Assembly: GCA_964384945.1 (NCBI GenBank)
Contig: CAYLMK010000001.1
Location: forward strand, 418,264 to 482,263
Origin: S015-6 sp964384945
GTDB lineage: Bacteria; Desulfobacterota; DSWW01
Length of the DNA stretch: 64,000 bases
Direction: 5' to 3'
Shown here: piece after piece, positions 33,809 to 41,925 of the stretch
How positions within the stretch are numbered: the first letter of the stretch is position 1
Layout of the letters: every line of letters begins with the position of its first letter
Program-made: the position numbers and the translations under genes
Notes under the pieces: generated by a model
Database searches by the model: none
Told to the model about the DNA's origin: nothing
The model's input: the letters and a program-made list of their open reading frames with translations, nothing else

Positions 33809-34787
33809 ATTGCTTTCCATGGAGGACGCCGTCGCGAGGTACACCTGGGACGGCATGCTCTACGCCCACGGAGCAGCCTACCCGGTGGGCGCGGATTCCA
33901 TCGCGTTCGGCAGAGAGATCGTCCGGCAGGGCAGGCGGAACTTGAACGTGATCAGCCACTGCGGGTCCCAGCAGATCAACCTCCTGGCTGCTGTGGGGGC
34001 GGTGCGAAGGGTGGAGGTCGGCTTCTCCGGCCTGGAGGTGTACGGATTCGCCCACGGCCTGAACCGGGCCATCCTCAGCGGCCGCACGATCATCGAGGAC
34101 TATTCGAACGGCGCCATGGCCTACCGATTCTTCGGCGGGGCCATGAACTGGCCGTTTGTCCCGGCGACGGTCAACATCCAAAACGACCAGCAGTGGTGCT
34201 CGGGCGATTTCCCGGACGAGTACCCCTGCCGGAGAAAGATCCCGGAGATCACCGATCCTTTCACCGGCAAGAAGTACGGGGCGTTCTCGGTCCTGCGCCC
34301 CGAAGTGGCCGCGATCCACGTAACCATGGCGGATGTATGCGGAAACGCCATTATGCTGGGTTCGGAGTGGAACCGCTTCGAGATGTCCAGGGCGGCCGGG
34401 AAGGTGATCCTGCAGGCGGACTATATCGTGGACACGGGCTGCATGCGGCAGTACCCGAACCTGGTGAGGATCGTCGCGGAGATCGTCGACGCCGTCGTGT
34501 ACTGGCCCATGGGCGGCTGGCCGGCCTCTTCCGTCGGGGTTTACGACAGCGACGAGGAACACATGTTTTTCATGAACGAGGCGCTGCGCACGCCGGAGGG
34601 GACCGATGACTACGTGGACCGGTTCGTCAGGGGCTACCGGACGAGACAGGAGTACCTCGAGATCATCGGCCGCGAAAAGATCGAAAGGCTCTGCGCCACG
34701 CCCACCCGGTTCCTCATGGATCCTTACCGTCGCTGGATTCTGAGCGACGAAGAGATCCGGGAGCGGGAAGGGGAGGCCGAGAGGTAG
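33798..34787 (+). CDS. CoA-transferase alpha subunit (glutaconate CoA-transferase-like)
   Basis: 329 residues, family I CoA-transferase subunit A. Recognisable segments: RQGRRNLNVISHCGSQQINLL and VGFSGLEVYGF, and the later GCMRQYPNLVRIVAEIVD. It starts inside the 3' end of the activator gene (11-bp overlap, GGGAGG upstream) and lies 5 bp before its beta partner, so the two are translationally linked. The enzyme moves CoA from acyl-CoA to a free carboxylate. Substrate unknown; the surrounding corrinoid genes suggest a methylated or methoxylated acid. Confidence 0.88.
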   Translation: MKSKLLSMEDAVARYTWDGMLYAHGAAYPVGADSIAFGREIVRQGRRNLNVISHCGSQQINLLAAVGAVRRVEVGFSGLEVYGFAHGLNRAILSGRTIIEDYSNGAMAYRFFGGAMNWPFVPATVNIQNDQQWCSGDFPDEYPCRRKIPEITDPFTGKKYGAFSVLRPEVAAIHVTMADVCGNAIMLGSEWNRFEMSRAAGKVILQADYIVDTGCMRQYPNLVRIVAEIVDAVVYWPMGGWPASSVGVYDSDEEHMFFMNEALRTPEGTDDYVDRFVRGYRTRQEYLEIIGREKIERLCATPTRFLMDPYRRWILSDEEIREREGEAER

Positions 34788-34792
34788 GAACC

Positions 34793-35584
34793 ATGGAGTA
34801 CACGCGGCAGGAATTCATGGCCATCGCCACGGGAAGGGAGCTTCGCGACGGCGAACTGGCCATCCTCGGGGTGGGCCTGAGCATGCTGGCCGGATACTTT
34901 GCGAGGAGGAACCACGCACCGAACCTGCGGACCTTCACCGAGGGAGGGGTCTTCGGCTCCACCCCGGTGGGAGGCCTTCCCTGGGGCATCGAGTGCACCC
35001 GGATCTCGGCCAATGCCACGAGCTTCACGAACGCGATCGACGCCCTGGGCTTTCTCGTGGCCTCAGGCCGCTGCGACGTGGGGATCATCGGCGCGGCTCA
35101 GGTCGACAAGTTCGGCAACGTGAACACCACCGGCATCTGGGACGTGCCTCCCTGGAAGGCGGGCCGTTACGTGCCGCCCAGGGTACGGCTGAACGGGAGC
35201 GGGGGGGCCAACGACATCGCCGTGGGCTGCAAGCGCTTTCTGATCATGGCGGCGCACGAGAAAAAGAGGTTCGCCGAGCGGGTCGACTACATCTCCTCTC
35301 CCGGCTACCTCACCGGCGGAGACGCCCGCGAGAAGGCCAACTTCCCCGGAGGGGGCCCTTCGGCCATCATCACGACCCTGGGCATCCTGAGGCCCGACCC
35401 GGTCACCAGGGAGTTCCATCTGGACGCATACTTCCCATTCTCGAGCGTCGAGGAAATCCGGGAAAACACCGGCTGGGACCTGAGGGTGTCTCCCGGGGTC
35501 CGGACCGTTCCGGAACCCACCGCAGAGGAACTGGCCCACCTGAGGGAGGTGGACGCTACGGGCTCCCTTCGCAAGAAGAAGTGA
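34793..35584 (+). CDS. CoA-transferase beta subunit (glutaconate CoA-transferase-like)
   Basis: 263 residues. The catalytic glutamate of family I transferases is expected at E50 in TFTEGGVFGSTP, which forms the glutamyl-CoA thioester. Other family stretches: CDVGIIGAAQVDKFGNVNTTGIW and GSGGANDIAVGC. It partners the alpha subunit just upstream. The closest recognisable relatives act on glutaconate or 3-oxo acids. Confidence 0.9.
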   Translation: MEYTRQEFMAIATGRELRDGELAILGVGLSMLAGYFARRNHAPNLRTFTEGGVFGSTPVGGLPWGIECTRISANATSFTNAIDALGFLVASGRCDVGIIGAAQVDKFGNVNTTGIWDVPPWKAGRYVPPRVRLNGSGGANDIAVGCKRFLIMAAHEKKRFAERVDYISSPGYLTGGDAREKANFPGGGPSAIITTLGILRPDPVTREFHLDAYFPFSSVEEIRENTGWDLRVSPGVRTVPEPTAEELAHLREVDATGSLRKKK

Positions 35585-35704
35585 TTCCTCCCGCCGCCTT
35601 GCACGCCGCAGTCCCTGCCGAGCTCGGCCGTGGCTGGACGAACCGGTTTTTTTCCTGTATTTAGTAAGGCTCGACTGATGTAAGACTCCGCCCGGGAGGA
35701 ACCC

Positions 35705-36709
35705 ATGAGCACAAAACAGGAAATCGAGAACGGCTCGAGCGCCGCCAAGCGATGGCTGGGATACAGGCCTGAAATCCGTGTCCTGGACTGCACCATCCGC
35801 GACGGCGGACTGATGAATAATCACATGTTTGACGACGGTGTCATCCAGGCGATCTATAAAGCCTGCGCCGAGGGGGGCATCGACTATCTCGAGGTGGGCT
35901 ACAAGGCCTCGAAGAAGATTTTCGGCCGGGACAAGTTCGGCGCCTGGAAGTTCTGCGACGAGGACGACATCCGCCGCATCGTGGGCGAAAACGAGACATC
36001 GATGAAGCTGACGGTCATGGCCGACGCCGAGCGGACCGACTACCACGCGGACATCCTGCCGAAGGCACAGAGCGTGATCGATGTCGTCCGGGTGGCCACG
36101 TACGTTCACCAGATCCCGACAGCCGTGGAAATGATCAAGGACGCCCACGACAAGGGCTACGAGACGACCTGCAACCTGATGGCCATCTCCACGGTCCAGG
36201 AGTGGGAGTTGGACCAGGCCCTCGACGCCCTGGCCCGGACGGAGATCGAGGTCATGTATCTCGTGGACAGCTTCGGCGCCCTGTACAGCGAGCAAGTCCA
36301 GTACCTCACCCGCAAATACCTGGGCTACATGAAGGCCGCCGGCAAGGAGGTGGGCATTCACACCCACAACAACCAACAACTTGCCTACGCGAACACGATC
36401 GAGGCGATCATCCAGGGCGCCAACCGGCTCGACGGCAGCCTGGCCGGGCTCGGCCGGGGCGCAGGAAATTGCCAGACCGAACTCCTCATCGGATTCCTGC
36501 ACAACCCGAAATTCAAGCTGAGGCCCCTGCTCAAGTGCATCCGGGACCACATCGAGCCGCTGCGCAAGGATCTGAAGTGGGGATACGACATCCCGTACAT
36601 GATCACGGGCCAGCTCAACCAGCACCCGCGCCCCGCCATGGCGTTCAACGAAAAGGACGGCCCCAAGGACATCGTGGCCTTCTATGACTCCATGGTCGAA
36701 GAAGACTAG
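35705..36709 (+). CDS. DRE-TIM metallolyase (HMG-CoA lyase/4-hydroxy-2-oxovalerate aldolase-like)
   Basis: 334 residues. DCTIRDGG (28-35) supplies the metal-binding Asp and active-site Arg, and GIHTHNNQQ (217-225) the metal-binding His pair; AGLGRGAGNCQTELL near 248-262 is the family loop. It is a C-C bond lyase or condensing enzyme. As the last gene of the corrinoid/CoA-transferase run (120 bp after the previous stop) it may cleave the product acyl-CoA or oxo acid; this is inference. The 3' end has a diverged partner at 37893-37934. No C-terminal regulatory domain is present. Confidence 0.87.
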   Translation: MSTKQEIENGSSAAKRWLGYRPEIRVLDCTIRDGGLMNNHMFDDGVIQAIYKACAEGGIDYLEVGYKASKKIFGRDKFGAWKFCDEDDIRRIVGENETSMKLTVMADAERTDYHADILPKAQSVIDVVRVATYVHQIPTAVEMIKDAHDKGYETTCNLMAISTVQEWELDQALDALARTEIEVMYLVDSFGALYSEQVQYLTRKYLGYMKAAGKEVGIHTHNNQQLAYANTIEAIIQGANRLDGSLAGLGRGAGNCQTELLIGFLHNPKFKLRPLLKCIRDHIEPLRKDLKWGYDIPYMITGQLNQHPRPAMAFNEKDGPKDIVAFYDSMVEED

Positions 36710-36745
36710 GTAACCGTTCTCTTGACAGCCGGCACATCAGGGATT

Positions 36746-36889
36746 TTTCAGCGGCCTGCGGGCGGGGCCTTGCGGAAGGGTCTGCTTCTTCATCGCGCGA
36801 ACGTAGCGCGCGACCGCCCTCGCCATTGCGTCCCGGGATCCGAGGTTGCGGGCGATCAGGTTGACGATGGCGCTGCCCACGATCGCGCC
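36746..36889. repeat. direct repeat A: extra copy of the trpA 3' end
   Basis: 144 bp that equal 37943-38086 with three substitutions and no gaps (constant offset 1197 bp). Read on the minus strand it encodes the last ~46 trpA codons and ends ...RRPLKNP-stop, a natural-looking trpA terminus. It is a truncated trpA fragment, not a gene. The inserted secreted-protein gene lies between the two copies. Confidence 0.92.
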
Positions 36890-36912
36890 TGCGACATGGA
36901 TGATGGACGAGA

Positions 36913-37878
36913 CTATCTGCCGCTTCCCGCCGGCTCCGGAACCGATCCTTCGGCCGGCCCGATGTATCCCGTCGAAAGTGCCACGTCGTCGTACCAGACG
37001 GTGTTGTCTCGCTTGGCACGATGGACATAAAGGCCGACACGGAAGCGTTTCAGCTTTACTTCGCGGGTAGTCCGCCAGCGGAAGCCCTTGTAATGAATGT
37101 AGAGCCTGCCGTCGATCCAGGCCGCCAACTCGCCGTTTGCTTCGCCGGGGTCGTTGGTCTGGACCATGTGTTCCAAACAGTACCAGCGGTCACGCTGCAG
37201 GACCACACGCTCGTCCTCTGCCGGTTCCAGCATGTTGCCCCAGTAATGGCCACCGCGATCGGGCTTCATGTCCATCCAGTAGGTGTAAAGGAACATGAAT
37301 CCCGGAGATGGGTAACGGCCCCAGCCGCGCCACGGTTCGAAGGCGCTCATGAAGTGGTCGTCGCCTTGGGGCCGGACGCCGGCCGAGCCCATCTCCCCCC
37401 AACGATCCGTTGCCGAAGCTCCCGTGAGCCCGCCGCCAACGTGATGCAGGTTTCCCTGGTCGTAATCGGCGGCGAACCTGATGTAACGCCGGAAATAGAG
37501 GCGATCGTAGCCGATCGGACCGAGCCACCCTACGGCTCCGACACCCGACTCGCCACCCTCTTGCGCCACTGCCGTGAACTGGATCGCTCCTCTCCCCGAG
37601 TGCGCAAGGCCGGGGTCGGTGGTCAGCTCGGCGTTTCCTTCGATAAGCCCTCGGATCACGAAATACTTCTTCAGCGATTCGGACGACTCGAAGTCATCTT
37701 GAAACACAACCGAGCCGGGACGTTCCAGTTCGGCCAGTGCCATGGGGTCTGCTCGGGTTTCCGCCGTAACCCGCTTCGGATAAGGGGGGAACTCGTTCTG
37801 GGCGGCGTCTGTGCCCGTCAGGGTCCATCCCAGCAGCGCTGCCGCCGCCAGACTCGAGATTGCGTCATACCTCGCCAT
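36913..37878 (-). CDS. secreted lectin/polysaccharide-lyase-like protein (LamG-type fold)
   Basis: 321 residues. A signal peptide (1-25, ending TGTDA) leads into a jelly-roll-like domain: GSVVFQDDFESSESLKKYF, YFRRYIRFAADYDQGN, then WYCLEHMVQTNDPGEANGELAAWIDGRLYI, which resembles concanavalin A-type glucanase or polysaccharide-lyase folds. No catalytic pair could be assigned. Its position between duplicated trpA ends and its somewhat different codon use suggest later insertion. The ATG at 37878 lacks a strong ribosome site; GTG at 37887 is an alternative. Confidence 0.72.
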   Translation of the reverse strand: MARYDAISSLAAAALLGWTLTGTDAAQNEFPPYPKRVTAETRADPMALAELERPGSVVFQDDFESSESLKKYFVIRGLIEGNAELTTDPGLAHSGRGAIQFTAVAQEGGESGVGAVGWLGPIGYDRLYFRRYIRFAADYDQGNLHHVGGGLTGASATDRWGEMGSAGVRPQGDDHFMSAFEPWRGWGRYPSPGFMFLYTYWMDMKPDRGGHYWGNMLEPAEDERVVLQRDRWYCLEHMVQTNDPGEANGELAAWIDGRLYIHYKGFRWRTTREVKLKRFRVGLYVHRAKRDNTVWYDDVALSTGYIGPAEGSVPEPAGSGR

Positions 37879-37892
37879 CGAGCCCACTCGAG

Positions 37893-37934
37893 AATACCGT
37901 GGCCTTCTACGAATTCATGGGCGAAGCAGAGTAG
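37893..37934 (+). pseudogene. remnant of the aldolase 3' end
   Basis: The plus-strand stretch encodes NTVAFYEFMGEAE-stop, matching the terminus VAFYDSMVEED-stop of the aldolase gene at 36674-36709 (30 of 36 bases identical). It sits just before the second trpA copy, exactly as the aldolase end sits before the first, so a whole aldolase/trpA junction is present twice. Confidence 0.7.
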
Positions 37935-38770
37935 CAGGCCTCTTTCAGCGGCCTGCGGGCGGGGCCTTCCGGAAGGGTCTGCTTCTTCATCGCGCGAACG
38001 TAGCGCGCGACCGCCCTCGCCGTCGCGTCCCGGGATCCGAGGTTGCGGGCGATCAGGTTGACGATGGCGCTGCCCACGATCGCGCCGTCGGCACCCGCCC
38101 GGCCCACGGCGCGGACGTGCTCCGGCCTGGAGATCCCGAAGCCCACGCAGAGCGGCAGGTCGGTCCGGGAACGGACCTTCCGGACGAGCCGAATGGTCTC
38201 CGGGTGCAGGTCGCCCCTTGCTCCGGTCACTCCCAGCAGGGCCACCAGGTAAAGGAATCCGGAGGCGTGCATCAGGATCTTGCGCAGCCTCTCTTCCGTG
38301 GTCGTGGGGGCCACCATGAAGATGGGGTCGATTCCTGCGGCCCTGCAGCCCTCTACGACGGGCCCCGCCTCCTCGATCGGAACGTCCGCGGCCAGAATGC
38401 CGTCCACTCCCGCCGCGGCCGCCTGGCGGCAGAAGCGGGCCACGCCCCTTCGGAGAACCAGGTTGTAGTAAACCAGAAGCCCGATCGGCACGTCGCTCCG
38501 CCTGCGGATCTCTTCGATGAGCCGGAAGCATCGGTCCACGGTCATACCCGCATGCAGGGCGCGCAGGTCGGCTGCCTGGATCGAGGGGCCGTCCGCGATC
38601 GGGTCGGAGAACCCGATTCCCAGCTCGAGCATGTCCGCGCCCGCGTCCAGGGCCGCCCGAACCGACTGGAGGGAGGTCCTGTAGTCGGGATCGCCGATCA
38701 CGAAAAAGGGAACGAAGGCCTTTTCGTTTCGGGCGCGGAGCGCCTCGAAGCACGCTGCGTACCGGCTCAC
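37907..38770 (-). CDS. trpA: tryptophan synthase alpha chain
   Basis: 287 residues. Cleaves indole-3-glycerol phosphate; catalytic Glu in MLELGIGFSDPIADGPSIQAA (shown in part) and Asp in ILAADVPIEE. GTG start overlaps the trpB stop (GTGTGA), so the pair is translationally coupled. The C-terminus reads RRPLKEACYSASPMNS, about a dozen residues past the place where the second copy of this sequence ends (LKNP). The tail is therefore a by-product of the recombination described at 36746, and the core enzyme appears intact. Confidence 0.95.
   Translation of the reverse strand: MSRYAACFEALRARNEKAFVPFFVIGDPDYRTSLQSVRAALDAGADMLELGIGFSDPIADGPSIQAADLRALHAGMTVDRCFRLIEEIRRRSDVPIGLLVYYNLVLRRGVARFCRQAAAAGVDGILAADVPIEEAGPVVEGCRAAGIDPIFMVAPTTTEERLRKILMHASGFLYLVALLGVTGARGDLHPETIRLVRKVRSRTDLPLCVGFGISRPEHVRAVGRAGADGAIVGSAIVNLIARNLGSRDATARAVARYVRAMKKQTLPEGPARRPLKEACYSASPMNS
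37943..38086. repeat. direct repeat B: trpA 3' end in the intact gene
   Basis: Partner of 36746-36889, offset 1197 bp, three substitutions in 144 bp. Homology stops exactly at GATCGCGCC on the trpA-internal side, marking the recombination edge. Confidence 0.92.
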
Positions 38771-39960
38771 ACCTTCTTCCCCTTCCCCAATGCCGCAAGG
38801 GCGGCCCGCGCCTGCTCGAGATCCTTGTCGCCCCGGCCCGAGAGGTTCACGACGATCACGTCGCCCTCGCGCATCTTCTTCGCGAGCTTGAGCGCATAGG
38901 CGACCGCGTGGGCCGATTCCAGAGCCTGGATGATGCCCTCGGTCCGGCTCAGCAGCACGAAAGCGTCGAGGGCCTCGCGGTCCGTGATGCCCACGTACTT
39001 CACGCGGCCGGACTCGTTGAGAAAGCTGTGTTCCGGCCCCACGCCCGGGTAGTCGAGGCCGGCGGAAATCGAGTAGGCCTCCCGGATCTGCCCGTCCCGG
39101 TCCTGCAGGATGCGGGTGTATGCGCCGTGGAGTACGCCGTCCGAGCCCCGGTTCAGGGGCGCGCTGTGCTTCTCGCCGGACAGGCCCAGCCCGGCGCCCT
39201 CCACCCCGAAAAGACGGACTTCCGGCCGGTTGAAAAAGGCCTGGAAGATGCCCATGGCGTTGCTCCCCCCGCCCACGCAAGCCACGACCGCATCGGGCAG
39301 GCGCCCCTCGGCGGCGCGGATCTGCCGGGCCGTCTCCAGGCCGATCACGCGCTGGAAATGCTTGACCATCGTTGGAAACGGATGGGGCCCGGCTGTGGTC
39401 CCGAAAAGGTAGAACGTGTCCCGCACGTTGGCGATCCAGTCCCGCATGGCCTCGTTGATCGCGTCCTTCAGGGTCCGTGATCCCGTCTTTACGGCAACGA
39501 CCCTCGCCCCGCACAGCTCCATGCGGAGCACATTCATGGCCTGCCGATGGATGTCCTCCTCTCCCATGTAGATTACGGTCTCGAAGCCGAACAGGGCGCC
39601 CGCCATGGCCGTCGCGAACCCGTGTTGGCCGGCGCCGGTCTCGGCGATGAGGCGCTTCTTGCCCATGTACCGGGCGAGCAGGGCCTGGCCGAGGCAGTTG
39701 TTGGTCTTGTGGGCGCCGCCGTGCAGAAGGTCCTCGCGTTTCAGGTAGATGCGGCAGCCGGCACGTCGGCTCAGGTTCGCCGCAAGGGTGAGCGGCGTCG
39801 GGCGGCCGGCATACTTCTCGAGGAGATCCTTGAGTTCCGAACGAAAGGCCGCATCGTTCCGGTACGCCAGGAAGGCCTTCTCCAGCTCCTCCAGGGTGGG
39901 CATCAGGACCTCGGGAACGTAGATCCCACCGTAGCGGCCGAATTTTCCTGCCTGGATCAC
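38767..39960 (-). CDS. trpB: tryptophan synthase beta chain
   Basis: 397 residues. PLP lysine K85 in HGGAHKTNNCLGQ, the phosphate loop CVGGGSNAMG, and the conserved start KFGRYGGIYVPE. It joins indole with serine to make tryptophan. The GTG at 39960 is chosen because GAGGAG lies 8 nt upstream and the family begins here; longer reading frames upstream are spurious. No other trp genes are in the window, so trpBA stands apart. A good promoter lies just upstream. Confidence 0.96.
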   Translation of the reverse strand: MIQAGKFGRYGGIYVPEVLMPTLEELEKAFLAYRNDAAFRSELKDLLEKYAGRPTPLTLAANLSRRAGCRIYLKREDLLHGGAHKTNNCLGQALLARYMGKKRLIAETGAGQHGFATAMAGALFGFETVIYMGEEDIHRQAMNVLRMELCGARVVAVKTGSRTLKDAINEAMRDWIANVRDTFYLFGTTAGPHPFPTMVKHFQRVIGLETARQIRAAEGRLPDAVVACVGGGSNAMGIFQAFFNRPEVRLFGVEGAGLGLSGEKHSAPLNRGSDGVLHGAYTRILQDRDGQIREAYSISAGLDYPGVGPEHSFLNESGRVKYVGITDREALDAFVLLSRTEGIIQALESAHAVAYALKLAKKMREGDVIVVNLSGRGDKDLEQARAALAALGKGKKV

Positions 39961-40003
39961 TTCCCGCGCTCCTCGCAGGGTGCTTTGGAGTTCAAAGTGA
40001 AGA

Positions 40004-40032
40004 ATTGTATAGGGATCGGGCAGGATGTGCAA
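40004..40032 (-). promoter_or_regulatory. sigma-70-like promoter of trpBA
   Basis: On the minus strand TTGCAC (40032-40027) and TACAAT (40009-40004) are separated by 17 bp. Transcription would start about 35 bp before the trpB GTG. No leader peptide or TrpR-like palindrome was recognised. Confidence 0.6.
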
Positions 40033-40083
40033 CCTGCGGAGCAGGGTGATAGAATACCCGCGATCCTTGCACACGGACGGAAC

Positions 40084-41724
40084 ATGAGCGGAATCGCCCT
40101 CTTGCTCGGAAGCGGTGCCCTTCTGTTGCTGGCCTACCTATTCTACGGGGCCTATCTCTCCCGAAGGCTTGGAATCGACCCGAAACGGCAGACGCCGGCG
40201 CATCAGCAATGGGACGGCGTGGACTACGTGCCGGCACGCAAGCAGGTGCTCCTCGGACACCACTTCGCCTCCATCGCCGGCGCCGGACCGATCGTGGGCC
40301 CTGTCCTCGGCGCCTCCTTCGGATGGCTGCCCGCCCTCCTCTGGATCCTGCTGGGGAGCATCTTCGTCGGTGCCGTGCACGACTTCTCGGCCCTGGTCGC
40401 CTCGCTCCGCCACCGCGGTCAGTCCATCGGAATAGTGATCGAAGAAGAGATCGGCAGAAGCGGCAAGATCCTCTTTCTCCTGTTCTCCTGGTCGGCCCTC
40501 GTCCTCGTGGTCGCCGTATTCGCCAAGGTGGTGGCCAATACCTTCGTCGCCAACCCGGGGGTCGCGCCCGCCTCGGGTCTGTTCGTGGCGCTCGCCCTGG
40601 CCTTCGGGTGGGTAAACCAGCGAACGCGGGTTCCCCTTGCCGTATCCACGGTTGCAGCCCTTCTCGTCATGGTCGCCGCCATCCCGCCTCTCCTGCGCAC
40701 GCCTGTCCAACTCTCGGCCGATGCCTGGATCGGGGTCCTCTTCCTCTACTGCGCCGTTGCCTCGGTCACCCCTGTCTGGATCCTTTTGCAGCCCAGGGAC
40801 TACCTGAGCGCCTTCCTGCTCTACGCCGTCTTGGCGGCCGGGCTGGCCGGGGCCCTGTTTTACCGGCCCACGGTTGCGTTCCCGGTGTTCACGCAGGCCC
40901 GGACCGAGCTGGGCCCCCTGTTTCCCATCCTTTTCGTGACCGTCGCATGCGGTGCGATCAGCGGGTTTCACAGCCTGGTGGCATCGGGCACCACGGCAAA
41001 ACAGATGAACTCCGAGGCGGATGCACGTCCCATCGGATACGGGGGCATGCTCATCGAGACCCTGCTGGCCGTGCTCGCCCTCCTGGCCGCCGTCCACATC
41101 CACCAGGGCCGCTACGCCGACCTCAAGGCAGAGGGAGGCCCGGTCCACGTCTTCGCTAACGGCGTAGGCACCTTCATGACCTCCCTGGGGATCTCCCTGG
41201 AGGCAGGCCAAATCTTTGCGGCCCTGGCCGTCTCCGCCTTCTGCCTGACCACGCTGGACACGGCAACGAGGCTCGGCCGGTTCGCCTTTCAGGAGTTCTT
41301 CGAATCCTCCGGGCCCGGACGCATGCGCACGCTTCTTACGAACCGGTTCACGGCCACCCTGCTAACCCTGGCCGGCGCCCTGCTTCTCGTCCGGAGCGGA
41401 AGCACGGACCGGGTCTGGCCCCTGTTCGGTTCCGCCAACCAGCTTCTGGCTGCACTCGCCCTGCTGGCCGTCTCGGTGTGGATCGCGAAGCAGGGCGAGG
41501 GGAACGCCTTCGTGCGCTACCCCATGCTCCTCATGTTCGCCGTCAGCCTGAGCGCCCTCGGCCTGCAGGCATGGGAGAATCTCCGGCAGGCCCACTACGT
41601 GCTCGCGGGCCTCGCCCTTCTGCTTTTCGCTCTGGCCGGGGTGCTCGTCCGGGAGTCTGTCGGGGCCCTCCGCCGGGGCGCGTCCAAGGGCAGAGGGGTT
41701 CCGTCCGGACACGGGACAGTCTGA
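40084..41724 (+). CDS. cstA: CstA-family carbon starvation/peptide-pyruvate transporter
   Basis: 546 residues, about 14 membrane helices. Family segments: LGHHFASIAGAGPIVGPVLG, SIFVGAVHDFSAL, VACGAISGFHSLVASGTTAKQM and FGSANQLLAALALL. CstA-type carriers import peptides or pyruvate under carbon limitation; the short type here lacks the C-terminal extension of E. coli CstA. It is divergent from trpB, and the two promoters must overlap within 120 bp. Confidence 0.93.
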   Translation: MSGIALLLGSGALLLLAYLFYGAYLSRRLGIDPKRQTPAHQQWDGVDYVPARKQVLLGHHFASIAGAGPIVGPVLGASFGWLPALLWILLGSIFVGAVHDFSALVASLRHRGQSIGIVIEEEIGRSGKILFLLFSWSALVLVVAVFAKVVANTFVANPGVAPASGLFVALALAFGWVNQRTRVPLAVSTVAALLVMVAAIPPLLRTPVQLSADAWIGVLFLYCAVASVTPVWILLQPRDYLSAFLLYAVLAAGLAGALFYRPTVAFPVFTQARTELGPLFPILFVTVACGAISGFHSLVASGTTAKQMNSEADARPIGYGGMLIETLLAVLALLAAVHIHQGRYADLKAEGGPVHVFANGVGTFMTSLGISLEAGQIFAALAVSAFCLTTLDTATRLGRFAFQEFFESSGPGRMRTLLTNRFTATLLTLAGALLLVRSGSTDRVWPLFGSANQLLAALALLAVSVWIAKQGEGNAFVRYPMLLMFAVSLSALGLQAWENLRQAHYVLAGLALLLFALAGVLVRESVGALRRGASKGRGVPSGHGTV

Positions 41725-41857
41725 CAGACGCGGAAAGGGTGCAGCCGCGACCCCAAGACATTGACGGCACTGAGAGTTTGCCTTGTTGCCCGCGAGAGAT
41801 GATTGCAGCGGACTGTCCGATTCCAGACCTGCCCCCCCTTCCTTTGAAAGTTAGCCG

Positions 41858-41887
41858 TTGTCCGTGCCGGAAAAGGTGTGTTACGAT
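41858..41887 (+). promoter_or_regulatory. sigma-70-like promoter of the glycerolipid operon
   Basis: TTGTCC (41858-41863) and TACGAT (41882-41887), spacer 18 bp, about 40 bp before the GTG of the acyltransferase. Confidence 0.45.
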
Positions 41888-41925
41888 AGACTTCCCTTAG
41901 CCCTGTGGAAACAGGAGGGTCCGCC

